Made by a program: the position numbers and the translations under genes. A stretch of DNA of 64,000 nucleotides, taken from contig JBHGNT010000008.1 in assembly GCA_043228905.1 (NCBI GenBank), forward strand, positions 6,200,001 to 6,264,000. The letters are read 5' to 3'. Source of the DNA: Azolla caroliniana (Eukaryota > Polypodiophyta). Positions 12,419 through 22,573 of this stretch are shown here, piece by piece (position 1 is the first letter of the stretch; each line of letters begins with the position of its first letter). Below the pieces are notes generated by a model. That model made no database searches. It worked only from the letters and a program-made list of their open reading frames with translations, and was not told the origin of the DNA.

Positions 12419-12860
12419 TGTGAATGTAAACGTGTGGAAGCATTAGACAGAACCGGCTCAACCGGATAGCAATAGAGAATAAGAGGTTTAATGGAGAAGC
12501 TTAATACACAGAGAGAGTATACACAGGAGAGACAGAGAGAGTAGAACATAAACGTTTATTCAAAATAACTCTACAACTCTGTACATACAACGTGCTAAAC
12601 AACACTATTTATACAAGTCCATAAAGAACTAATAGAAATATTGACAGGTACTTCAATATTCCTACGTGCGACTGACACTAACTACGAGACAATGATTACC
12701 TAGTAGTCTAGGCTACTACTAGGCTTCCGGTTCCCGCTCGAATCCGGCTCTCCGATCCGTCTCCCCGATCTGGCTGGTTGTTTCTGGATACCATCCAGAT
12801 ACCGATCCGGCTCAGGCTTCTTCAGCTGATTCGGATCCGGTTGAGCTTGCTCGCTCAACA
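12419..12860 (-). repeat. Copia B 3' LTR
   Basis: Starts TGTGAATG and ends GCTCAACA, next to the polypurine tract (read on + as CTCCCCCTCAAG from 12861). CTATTTATA at 12605-12613 is the TATA box read on the minus strand. Confidence 0.95.
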
Positions 12861-12917
12861 CTCCCCCTCAAGCTCAACTTGAGGTCGGATCATGGTGTTA
12901 GTGTCCGTGGCAGCCGA

Positions 12918-13475
12918 TCATTCCACCTGACTCCTTCTCGCGTCGTCACGCCTTGCTTGCGCTCCTCGTCCAGTTCGGTTCTGCTTCCCACGATCCGTTT
13001 GGTACTGCGCGCCTCGACCTCCTCGGTCAGCTTGTCTGCTCAACAGGCCCATTTCAGCTCCCTCGCTGTTGCGACTCTGGCACATGTTGACCCGTTGGTT
13101 CCTTCGTGTTGGCGTCGACTTCTGCCGTGTCCATGTCCGCTTGGCCTTTAGTTGATCCGGCTTCTCCGAATCTTGAACTGAATCGGTTTCCTTTGATTCA
13201 TTCCAGCTCTTGTCCAAATCAGTGTTCTCCAACTCGTCTTTTGGTTTCATGCCATGCACCATATCAGACCATGTCCGGGTCTTGGCCTTCTCCTTCCGGT
13301 CGGCTCTGTCCTTCTTGACTCTGCCGCCGCTGCCACTCGTTCTGACTTGTTCAGATGTGCCGACTTCCTTCGTCGACTTGGCTTCCTTTGTCCCTTTGTC
13401 CCCCCCTTTGTTGGTTCTTTCTTCCTCTCCGGCTCCTTGTCCAGTGCCATCTGTTCCCTTTCCTTTTCTCCCCCT
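12918..13475 (-). CDS. Copia B C-terminal tail after RNase H
   Basis: About 185 codons in frame with RNase H, after the normal family end point near QHLDMPHLRG. Very hydrophilic, rich in K, R, E, T, S and G, with no zinc, membrane or catalytic motif. Contains GTSEQVRTSGSGGRVKKDRA and KAKTRTWSDMVHGMKPKDEL, which recur in Copia D, E and F. Function unknown; possibly nucleic-acid binding or a nuclear-targeting tail. The product would be made as part of the polyprotein. Confidence 0.6.
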   Translation of the reverse strand, partial: RGRKGKGTDGTGQGAGEEERTNKGGDKGTKEAKSTKEVGTSEQVRTSGSGGRVKKDRADRKEKAKTRTWSDMVHGMKPKDELENTDLDKSWNESKETDSVQDSEKPDQLKAKRTWTRQKSTPTRRNQRVNMCQSRNSEGAEMGLLSRQADRGGRGAQYQTDRGKQNRTGRGAQARRDDARRSQVE

Positions 13476-16400
13476 CAAGTGCGGCATGTCGAGATGCTGA
13501 ACACCAAGCATTTCGGTGAAGTGCTGCAACTTGTCTGATCCAAGCGGTTTGGTGAAGATATCGACAACTTGCCGATCCGTCTGAACATACCGAAGTTCAA
13601 CTTCACTGCTCAAAACCCGCTCACGCACGAAGTGATAATGCACTTCTATGTGCTTCGCCCGAGCATGGAACACGAGGTTCTTGGTGAGCTGAATGCTGCT
13701 CATGTTGTCACAGTAGATTAGGATCGGGGTTGGTACCTCAATCCGTAGATCTTGCATCAGTCGCCGAAGCCAAATGGCTTCACAGGTGGCATTGGTAGCG
13801 CCCCGGTATTCAGGCTCAGTGCTCGATAGAGCCATTGTTGGCTGCTTTTTGCTGCTTCACGCAACAACCGCACGACCTAGAGAAAACATGTAACCAGAGG
13901 TGGATGGGAGATCCGATGCATCACCAGCCCAGTAGGCATTGGTATATCCAACTAGCTTCCCAACTATACCGTGTCAGTATAACAATCCCTGATCCTTCGT
14001 GCCGCTAACATACCAGAGTATCCGGTGTGCACAGTGAAGGTGCTCGACGGTCGGCTTCTGAATGAACTGGTTGACCACTCCGACCAGGTAATTGAGGTCG
14101 GGTTGAGTGATTGTCAAGTATATGAGGTTTCTGACAATTTGTCGGAACCATTTCTCATCACAGGCCGGTTCGGAGTTGGGATAGAGCTTCTAGTTCCGGT
14201 CCAGGGGTGTGGAGATAGGTCGGCATTCCGTCATGCCGAACTTGTACAACATATTCAACACATAATGTCGTTGTGAGAGCAATATGCCGTCGGGGGTTCG
14301 GATCACCTTGATCCCAAGGAAATAATGAAGGTCCCCCAGGTCCTTCATTTCAAATGCATTCGATAGTTGGGACTTTACTCGGCCGATTTCATTGAGTCCG
14401 GGTCCGGTGATGACTAAATCATCAACATAAAGTAGGATGCAAACCGGACTGTCTAGACCTTGCCGAATGAACAACGATGAGTTGGATTTAGAGGTCACAA
14501 ACCCCATCTTATGCAACTGGTGCGTAATCTTCGAATTCCAAGCTCGGGGGTTTGTTTCAGACCATAAAGTGACTTCTTAAGCCAACACACCGCTGACTTG
14601 TTCATCTCCGACTGAAAACCGAGAGGTTGGATCATATAGAGCCGTTCTTCAAGGTCACCTTGAAGAAACACATTCTTCACGTCCATCTGGTGAAGATGCC
14701 ACCCCCTTACCGCAACAACCGATAGTACCACACGAACTGTCGTTATCTTCGCTACTAGAGCGAATGTCTCGTCGTAATCGATTCTATGGGTCTTCGCGTA
14801 TCTCTTCGCCACTAACTGGGCCTTGTACCGGTTAACCGAACCGTCGACATTGTACTTTACCTTGTACACCCATTTGCAACCTCTCGGTTTACAGTGTCGG
14901 GGAGGGTCAACGAGGTCCCATGTGTCATTGGCATCGAATGCCCGCATTTCTTCTTCCATAGCGGCACGCCAATTTGCATCCTTTGCCGCTTCTGCGTAGC
15001 TCTCTGGCTCACGCACTTCCGCTACTTTGGTCATGTACGCATAGTGATGCGCCATGTACTCATTGTACCCGTACCGCGTAACGGGGTTCTTCAGGCGGGA
15101 GGACCGACGTAACTTGGTATCACCTAGTTTGGGGCCCTTCTTGGCTAGTTCGGACTTCGTTCCGAAGATCCACCTTCATCCTTTCCGGAGTCGTATGCAC
15201 TCCGATCCGACTCAATGTTGCCGGCTTCGTATTCCGACATCTTCTTCTTCCCCTCTCTTTGCGCGTGAACCGTCTCTTTGGTTCCTTGCGCGGGGAGAGT
15301 ACGGCAAAGTCTCCACTACTCGCCAGTTCTTCATCCGACTGGTCACTTTGACCCAATCGCTCATTCGGTCCGCTCAACTGAAACGATTCCGGACTCTCTT
15401 CTAGAGTCTCCATCTCATCATCTTCTATCTGGACCTCCTCGGGCTCACTAGCCTCATCTTCCGGAATCGGGTCTTCATCGGGAGTTGGAGTGGGTAAGGA
15501 GTACCATGATGCTGTCTCATCAAACTCGACATCCGGCTTACTCGGACCTGCTTAGTCCGAGGGTTATAGCACTTATACCCCTCCTACTCATGCGAGTAGC
15601 CGACTAGGATGCACTTCTCTGACTTCGGATTTAGCCTTTTCCGCTTCTCATCCGGTACATGCACATATGCTATGCTACTGAATATCCGAAGGTGTCTCAA
15701 ATTCGGCTTGCGCCCGAAATACAGCTCGTGTGCTGACACATTGTCACCGATCCGGATTTGGATGTAGACGGCCATCCGGACCTCCTCAACCCAGTAGAAA
15801 TGGGGCATGCTCTTCTCCTCCAGCATTGCCCTTGCCCCGTTGACAATAGACCGGTTCTTCCTTTCAGCCACACCGTTTTGCTCCGGTGTGTACTTGCAGC
15901 TGAATTCTCTCCGAATTCCGTTCTGCTGTAGATAACTGTTGAATTGGCCGGAAAAGTATTCTTTCCCGCCATCCGACCGCAGACACTTGATCTTCCTCTC
16001 CGTTTCCCGTTCAACCAAGCTTTGAAGGTTCCGGAAACACTCGAAGACTTCGCTCTTCCTCTGAATGAGGTAGATCCACGTGTGCCGACTGTAGTCGTCG
16101 ATGAAGGAGACGAAGTACCGACTCCCACCAAGACTAATGTTTTGTGGCGGTTCCCATACATCTGGATGGATTAAATTGAGCTTGTTAGGGCGCCAATTTC
16201 ATTCGGTGGGGAATGGAAGCCGATGTTGCTTCCCGAGTTGGCAGGCTTCACAAATTTCGGCAAACCGAAGACAACTTGTTTCAATTGCAGGTCCTGAAGC
16301 CTCCGGTAGTTGACTTGGCCGATCCGCTTGTGCCACAGGTCGATGTCTGACTCGACCTTCTGCCCTTTGGCAAACATGGCGGTGCCAACGTCATTGGTGT

Positions 16401-16791
16401 TGAGGATGAACATCCTCCCTTCTCTGCGCCCTTGCACAAGTATCCAACCTTGTTCCTCGATGAAGCACCCTAGGTGCGTAAACCGCACCTGCATCCCTTG
16501 GTCGATGACTTATCCAACTAACATCAGGTTCTTTGTGATAATCGGAACATGTAGTACGTTCATCAGCTTCCCCTTTTGTCTGACATGGCTTAAAAGGACT
16601 TCTCCGACATGCACAATCGGGTGAGGGGTGTCGTCTCCGGTTTCGACAATCCCCGGTTGTTCTAGCTTCTCCAAAAAAGAGAACCACTCTTCATGGCTCG
16701 TCATGTGGTTGGACACTCCGGAATCAACGTACCATACCTCCTCCGATTTTGAAGTAGTCTTCTTCATCGAGTTAGCCTTGTGCTTCATCAT
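13476..16791 (-). pseudogene. Copia B pol remnant (PR-IN-RT-RNase H)
   Basis: Protease WYVDSGVSNHMTSHEEW at 16791-16510; pre-integrase MFILNTNDVGTAMFAKGQK with LWHKRIGQVNYRRL at 16494-16171; integrase core with SDGGKEYFSGQFNSY and TPEQNGVAERKNRS at 16018-15584; linker at 15413-15120; RT at 15055-14190 with LLYVDDLVITG; RNase H at about 14020-13476 with ALSSTEPEYRGATNATCEA and IYCDNMSSIQL. Several frame changes and stops. The 12918-13835 reading frame runs on past RNase H into the tail listed separately. Confidence 0.85.
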
Positions 16792-16796
16792 GAAGG

Positions 16797-17738
16797 CTAG
16801 CCATTTACCGGTTTTCTCGGTTCCGAATCCTTCCGATCCTTCCGCGTAGTGCGAGCTTTGCCGGTTCTCTCGACCGGTTTTGCAGGATCCAGATTTGTCC
16901 GAATCGGCGCGCTTCTTCCAACACTCGCTTTCCTTGTGGACCTTTTTGCCATAGTACGAGCATTCTGTGTCGCCCTTTCCTTGACGGTTCCCGGTGCCGC
17001 TTTGATTCCCCCTGCTAGTGGAGGGTTTGGAACTGCTGTCTGCACCACCTCTGTGCCTCCGATCTTGCTCTTGCCGGCCGCCTCCATTGCGTGCCTACCC
17101 AACTCGTCCACCACGTCCATGGGGCCGATCTATCTCTGTGTACAACATCTGACCGTCCGATTGAATGGTCCTTGACCCACTTGCATGGTTTTCTTCGACC
17201 ATCAACATCGATTGCAAGTCGAAGAAAGATAGTGGTTTCTCCTGGGTGTAGATCGCTATCCGGATTGGCCCGTACCTTTGCGCTAGACCACCGAGGTAGA
17301 TTTGTACCATCTTGTCTTCATCCACCATCACGTTGATGAACCCGAATGCATCGCAAATCTCATTTATCTTGGTGGTGTAATCTGTAACCGACATGTCTCT
17401 TTGTCGGATGTTGTTCAACTCTTGCCGGAGCTGCAACTTATGGGCTGTGGTACTTGCAGCAGAAATCTTCCTCAGATTTCCCAGTCCTCCTTCGGCTTCT
17501 TTGCATCCTTGATGTAGCCGAGCATCTGAATGTGTACACGGGACGTGAGGTAGTACAATACTTGGCTCGCTCCTTTCTCCCATACCGGGAAGTCCTTGTG
17601 TGACGACTCCGATGCTACTTCATTTGTTCCTTCCACGAAGCTCCAATATCCATTCCCCAACAAGTATTGGTGCATTTTATATGACCAGGATGCGTAGTTG
17701 CTCTAGTTGAGCTTCTCTGTTGGAAGTGAACTCGCCAT
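16797..17738 (-). pseudogene. Copia B gag remnant
   Basis: A start codon at 17738 opens MASSLPTEKLN, followed by an in-frame stop, then SNYASWSYKMHQYLL, the usual gag N-terminus of this Copia group. The frame shifts near 17480 and continues to 17095 with a UBN2-type gag core (LRQELNNIRQRDMSVTDY). Near 16960-16920 the zinc knuckle reads CSYYGKKVHKESEC: the second cysteine is tyrosine. Decayed. Confidence 0.8.
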
Positions 17739-17832
17739 TCCTCTGTCCATATCTTCTCTCTATCTGTTGTTACCAGGTTCTAGGGTTCGTCTACGGAAGC
17801 AAGTGTCGGCTGCAGAGGTTCTCAAACCTCAC

Positions 17833-17844
17833 GCTCTAATACCA
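17833..17844 (-). other. Copia B primer-binding site
   Basis: Minus strand reads TGGTATTAGAGC directly inside the LTR, a tRNA-Met-type site with one base different from that of Copia A. Confidence 0.9.
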
Positions 17845-18311
17845 TGTGAATGTAAACGTGCGGAAGCGTTAGACAGAACCGGCTCAGTCGGATAGCAACA
17901 GAGAATAAGAGGTTTAATGGAGAAGCTTAATACATAGAGAGAGTATACACATGAGAGACAGAGAGAGCAGAACGTAAACGTTTATTCAAAATAACTCTAC
18001 AACTCTGTACATATAATGTGCTAAACAACACTATTTATACAAGTCCATAAAGGACTGATAGAAGTACTGACAGGTACTTCAATATTCCTACGTGCGATTG
18101 ACACTAACTACGAGACAATGATTATATAGTAGTGTAGGCTACTACTAGGCTTCCGGTTCCCGCTCGAATCCGGCTCTCCGATCCTTCTCCCCGATCTGGC
18201 CGATTGTTTCCAGATACCATCCGGATAACGATCCAGCTCATCCTTTCGGATGCTGATCCGGCTTAGGCTTCTTCAGCCGATCCGGATCCGGTTGAGCTTG
18301 CTCGCTCAACA
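17845..18311 (-). repeat. Copia B 5' LTR
   Basis: 467 bp against 442 bp in the partner; most of the extra length is a short CCGGATGCTGATCCGGCT-type block near 18236-18262. Ends match the other copy. Confidence 0.95.
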
Positions 18312-18316
18312 CATTG

Positions 18317-18596
18317 CAATGGTGACAATGCTAGAGATGAACCCACCAACACTCTAGTTGCAAGTTTGCCCGCACACCTTGTAGCTTACCCAAACCATGT
18401 CTAGGAAAAATAAAAAATAGAAGACTACATCAAACTACTCAACAAGAGGAAGATCAACCACCGTCCAATCTACCAAGCTTAGATTTTGACCAACTCAATG
18501 ATTGGGTCAATGTTCCTCCCCATTAGTGCTTCTTTATGGGGTGGAAATATGATAGTGGTTGTAGCATCCCTAAATCTGTGGAAGGTTTGGTAGGTG
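18317..18596. other. Host spacer
   Basis: Short stretch between Copia B and Copia H; no feature recognised. Confidence 0.5.
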
Positions 18597-18707
18597 TGTG
18601 TGTATGCGGAAGCATATGAGAACCTGTTTGTGTACTCGGAAAACAACACAGAAAGGGAGGAAGGCAGAGAATTACACAGAAACGAGCTTTGATGGAAACC
18701 TTTATTA

Positions 18708-18742
<35 letters not shown>

Positions 18743-18875
18743 AAAGACTTGATACAATGTGGATTTGTATACTTTACAACGTTAGGTTATTGCTTATATA
18801 CTAAGCCCTAACTATGTGGACGAGTTCACACTGGGACAGATACAAATAGGAAGGAGTAGGCCTTTTATGCTAACA
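18597..18875 (-). repeat. Copia H 3' LTR
   Basis: From TGTGTGTATGCGG to TATGCTAACA, followed by an AACTCCCTT tract (polypurine tract on the minus strand). Contains a CT microsatellite at about 18713-18738. Its distal part matches 32676-32799. Confidence 0.75.
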
Positions 18876-19040
18876 AACTCCCTTGTAAAAGGACTATTCT
18901 TTCTTGCGTATACAAATATTTGGGGTTATCTCCCCCGTAAATCTAGATTGAAACAAGATTATCCTAAATTTACATTACAAGTCAGTCGGCATGTGGCCGA
19001 GTTGGCAAAGGTATAGTAAGTGTAGATATTGTTGTTCCGA

Positions 19041-20036
19041 TTAGGTCTTACCTATTGTTCCTCGTTCGGCTTTCTTCTGCTCGGTCGCTTGTTGTAGTCC
19101 CATCTTCGTCCTTAGTGCTTCGAAGCGTAGATCTGGGAGTGACTTTGTCAGGAAATCGGCGATGTTCACCTCGGTGCTGATTTTCCAAACTTCGAGCTTC
19201 TTCTCGGTTACGAGCTTGTGGATGTGATGATACCACACCTCAATATGCTTCGTCTTTGCGTGGTAGACGGGATTGTTGATGAGATGTATTGCGCTCTGTG
19301 AGTCGCAATGGATGGTTGGCGATAGTCGATCGTTTTTGCTTGTATCTAAGAAGTCGGTGCAACCAGATCACTTCCTTTGCTGCTTCCGATGCCGCTATGT
19401 ACTCGGATTTTGTGGTAGACAGAGTCGTGCACTCTTGAAGTTTCGACCTCCATGATATTGCACCACCACCATTGGTGAAGATGTAGCCTGATGTCAATTT
19501 CCAATTATCTGTATTTCCAGCATAGTCGGAATCGGTGTAGCCTTCAACTTCGGTTGAGGTAGTCAAACTGAAAGTTAGCTGTGCTTGACGGCTTGAAGAT
19601 GTGCTTGACGGCCTCCCAATGCTTCCGTCCTAGGTTGGACATGTACCGGCTGACCACCCCTACGACATAGGCTAGGTCGGGTCGGGTCGCCACCATTACG
19701 TACATGATACTTCCTACAACTGATGCATAGGGCAACTTTCCGTTAAGCTCTCTCTCCTTGTTCGTTGAAGGAGAGTCTCTGTCCGATAGTCGGATTGACG
19801 TTGGAAGCGGTGTTGGTGCTGGCTTCACATTCTCCATGTTGAAGCACTTCAGCACCATCTAGATATAGTTAGACTGGGAGAGTCGGAGAGTCTTGATCGT
19901 CCGATTTCGCTCGATCCTCATGCCCAGTATGTGTCGGGCTTGTCCAACTTCCTTCATCGTGAACTTGTCGTAAAGGCTCCACTTCAGCTTTCCGATCTCT
20001 GCTTGATTGCTTCCTGCAATCAACATGTCGTCCAAG
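19041..20036 (-). pseudogene. Copia H RNase H and RT 3' half
   Basis: From the insertion point: DDMLIAGSNQAEIGKLKW and RHILGMRIERNRTIKTL (RT after the active site), then ARPDLAYVVGVVSRYMSN-type thumb sequence, and RNase H GYTDSDYAGNTDNWKLTSGY with LSTTKSEYIAASEAAKEV. It ends near 19041. At least one frame change near 19560-19600. Confidence 0.85.
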
Positions 20037-20733
20037 TTTTTGTAGTGTAATTCGTACACTACGTGAAATATGTTAAAAATATATCCGATTGTAGTACGCA
20101 TAAATAAATAAAAGAAAAATATTAAAAATATTTTAACATGCATAGGACAGGATTCGAACCTTGTACCTCCATGTTAACGATTTTAAGCCTTACCACAGGA
20201 TTCGAACCTTGTACCTCCATGTTAACGATTTTAAGCCTTACCACTGTACTAGCATAATATGAGTTTTAATGTTATACTAAACTTTATCCCATCTAAATAT
20301 TCTAGATAAGCATGATAGAAAAAGTTATTCATGCATACACACTCGAGTTAAAAGAAAAGATGTTATAGATAGCTAATCATGCACATGTAGTGTGCATGAA
20401 AACTAAAGTTAGAAAAAGCATGATGCTTGCATGTGATAAACTTAGACTCTTCTATCACTATATAAGGAAGAGAGAAAGATGTATATGGTTGTTGATTTTT
20501 TATAAGGGTTGATTAATACAAAATATTCGTGGGATTCATGATTTTGCAATCTAATTCTCTCTTACAATCTAAGTATCAATTAATACACTATACTCGTGGG
20601 ATTCACAAGTTTCATATCTCCATCTTGCAATCTTTTCTTAACTAACAATATCTCATATTCTTCTTTCTCCTAGTCCAAAATCCCAGCGGTTCCCACCCGA
20701 CTCACGCAAACGATCTGGCGCCGAAAGGCACGA
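20037..20733 (+). repeat. Gypsy1 5' LTR
   Basis: Begins TTTTGTAGTG (the right copy has TGTCGTAGTG) and ends GGCACGA. TATA box CTATATAAGG at 20458-20467. Carries a 48-bp tandem duplication (20147-20242) and antisense tRNA-like A and B boxes. 697 bp against 645 bp on the right. Confidence 0.8.
20147..20242 (+). repeat. 48-bp tandem duplication in Gypsy1 5' LTR
   Basis: Two direct copies starting ACAGGATTCGAACC at 20147 and 20195. Each holds GGATTCGAACC, a Pol III B box on the minus strand, so the box is doubled. Confidence 0.9.
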
Positions 20734-20739
20734 CACAAG

Positions 20740-20757
20740 TGGTGAACCTGACGTGAA
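20740..20757 (+). other. Gypsy1 primer-binding site, tRNA-Trp-like
   Basis: TGGTGAACCTGACGTGAA a few bases after the LTR. From memory, the plant tRNA-Trp 3' end (CACGTCGGGTTCACCA) would pair with it with one mismatch. The tRNA identity rests on recall and should be compared with a tRNA set. Confidence 0.55.
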
Positions 20758-20774
20758 ACTCGGATGGCAAGGAG

Positions 20775-22077
20775 ATGGAAAATCAACCGGAAACTAACAA
20801 CATGATGGCGATGTTCGAGCAGATGCTACAAGAACAACGCGCGATGTCGGAGATGGCAGCAGCAGTAGAGCGGCTCGTTCAGCGGAGCGGGCAATTCAAC
20901 GGGAAGGATGTGTCACGATATTTGTGGGATTACAAGGCGGAAATGCTACGTTGCGGAATATCGGAAGGATTGCAGGTGACATCCTTCAATCGGGTGGCTA
21001 CGGACGAGATTTAAAGGAGTATCCACGGGATACGACAACAGAATCCAACGTGGGAAACATTTGAAGAAGCGCTAAAGACCACGTTCGCCATCGAGGACTC
21101 CTCCAAGGCAACGCGGAGGGGATTTGAAGATTGGGTGGAAACGCCAGACAAGGGGCTGAAGGTCCTCGATGTGTTTTCGGCATTCAAAAGTCGGTTTGGG
21201 AGGTTGTCCGCGAGATATCAAGCCATCCTCACATCGAACAAAGTGATCATGTTCTTACGAGCCGTGGATGTCCGGGACTGGAAAGATCTTGGAATGCTTC
21301 TAGAGGACACCACTACTGAGAGTGGCCTCACCAATACATGGGAAATTGTGCGGGATATCGTCGCGCGATACACAAAGAGGGGGCAATGGCTTGGTAGTGA
21401 AGAAAAGAGGGTTTCAGAACCAATTCCGAAACCAAGATCCGGATCAGAAGACCATCAACTGTGGGCTCGGGAGACTACGACCAAGAAGGGAATCGATGCA
21501 ACCACGGTGGAGTAGTTGCTAAAGGAGGTGGAGAATCTGAAAATCGCGATGGTGAAGAAGTCGGATGACCGTCCCACAAGTTCCAAGTATATGGACCGTC
21601 GATGCATATGGTGCGATAGCACCGAACATGATAGGAGGGATTGCGACGAGCACAAGGAGGCGCTACGACGGGACCTTATCTACTACGAGGGAAATCAGAT
21701 TCATTTGATGGACTCTCGGAAGCCACTCCGACCGAACTTTCGAAAAGGCGGCATGAAGACGGTCCTAAAGGAGGAAATAGCGGCAAAAAGCAATTATGTG
21801 ACAACCACGGGGATATGTGTGGGTGAGTCATCTGGAGCAAAGTCGTCTTTTTGGCGGGAAGTGCTAGAAAACCCCGAGAAAACTGACTCTAATGAGATCC
21901 AAAGCACCGCGGAAGGCATCCGAGAAGCTACGGGATGGGAGTGCCCCGTTGATAAGAATAGCGTGTACGCCCTATGCCAATTACATGAGGTGTATGTAGA
22001 TGAGAAACGACGGCGCACAAATGATGTAGTCAGACCATCAAAGATGCCAGAGAGTTGGAACTTTGAAGGGAAGGGAG
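20775..22077 (+). pseudogene. Gypsy1 gag remnant
   Basis: ATG at 20775, then a single frame with stops at 21012 and 21513. Early part has a helical MLQEQRAMSEMAAAVERLVQ segment; then a gag-like core (RYLWDYKAEMLRCGISEG and AFKSRFGRLSARYQAILTSN); then a zinc finger CIWCDSTEHDRRDC (C-x2-C-x4-H-x4-C) near 21603. The core is unlike the other gag proteins in this window. Gypsy2 interrupts it at 22077, and a few residues continue at 27651. Confidence 0.7.
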
Positions 22078-22093
22078 TGTCATGATATGGCAA

Positions 22094-22146
22094 GACTTGA
22101 ACCCATGACCTTATGCTACATGGGTCGAGCTCTTACCATTAGACTA
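22094..22146 (-). other. tRNA-like A/B boxes in Gypsy2-I 5' LTR
   Basis: On the minus strand TAGTCTAATGG (22146-22136) resembles an A box and GGGTTCAAGTC (22104-22094) a B box with one change. In the right LTR the B box is intact (GGGTTCGAGTC, 27249-27239) with the A box at 27291-27281. No complete acceptor stem, so not a working tRNA gene. Confidence 0.55.
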
Positions 22147-22222
22147 TGAATTGTATTTTGTAAGATATTATTTTCATTTATGCTTTATCATAGAAAATTG
22201 ATGTATATTCCAGATCTCTTTG

Positions 22223-22240
22223 GAACATTCTAGAAGCTTC
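22223..22240 (+). promoter_or_regulatory. Heat-shock element in Gypsy2-I 5' LTR
   Basis: GAACATTCTAGAAGCTTC is a perfect GAAnnTTCnnGAAnnTTC array of four alternating units, 20 bp upstream of the TATA box. The same array is intact in the other two Gypsy2-family LTRs (27368-27385 and 62558-62575). Confidence 0.75.
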
Positions 22241-22260
22241 AGGATTATTCCTAAAAACAC

Positions 22261-22268
22261 TATAAAAG
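22261..22268 (+). promoter_or_regulatory. Gypsy2-I TATA box
   Basis: TATAAAAG, conserved in all three family LTRs. A start about 32-33 bp downstream would put the RNA 5' end at AAATTGGTTCAA (22294). Confidence 0.75.
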
Positions 22269-22503
22269 GAGGCACAAGGCATTGTTTTGAACCAAATTGG
22301 TTCAACACCAGTCTTAAGCCTCTTAGTCGATTTGTACTTATCTTTCATATAATATAAGCGCTGCTGTCATCATCCTATTTCTCTCTCTCTCCTCTTCTCA
22401 CTTCCTCTCTCTCGGGAATCTTACGCAGTCTTGTCCTCTTAGTACTAATAGTACTACTCTTCTTAGTACTAATTCCATCTCTTCTTTAGTACTATTCCTG
22501 ACA

Positions 22504-22518
22504 GTTTGAACCAATTTG
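22504..22518 (+). other. Gypsy2-I putative self-priming site
   Basis: GTTTGAACCAATTTG directly follows the LTR. There is no TGG-starting tRNA site here. Its complement contains CAAATTGGTTCAA, which is identical to 22293-22305 in the LTR, just after the expected transcription start. Confidence 0.65.
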
Positions 22519-22573
22519 CTTCCTCCAACCTACTTGTTGTTCTCCCTCATCCTCCTATCCTTTTCCCCCTACT

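Larger units (their letters stand above)
12419..18311 (-). mobile_element. Copia B, complete but decayed Ty1/Copia element
   Basis: 5,893 bp, flanked by CATTG at 12414-12418 and 18312-18316. All coding is on the minus strand: gag, protease, integrase, RT, RNase H and an unusual C-terminal tail. Same family as Copia D, E and F in this window. Confidence 0.95.
22078..22503 (+). repeat. Gypsy2-I 5' LTR
   Basis: TGTCATGATATGG to TTCCTGACA. Holds an antisense tRNA-like segment at its start, a heat-shock element at 22223-22240, TATAAAAG at 22261, and the sequence complementary to the priming site at 22294-22305. About a dozen differences from the right LTR by eye. Confidence 0.95.

Noticed and set aside
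12879-13538. Overlapping plus-strand ORFs of 90-96 codons
   Set aside because: Shadows of the minus-strand RNase H tail of Copia B.
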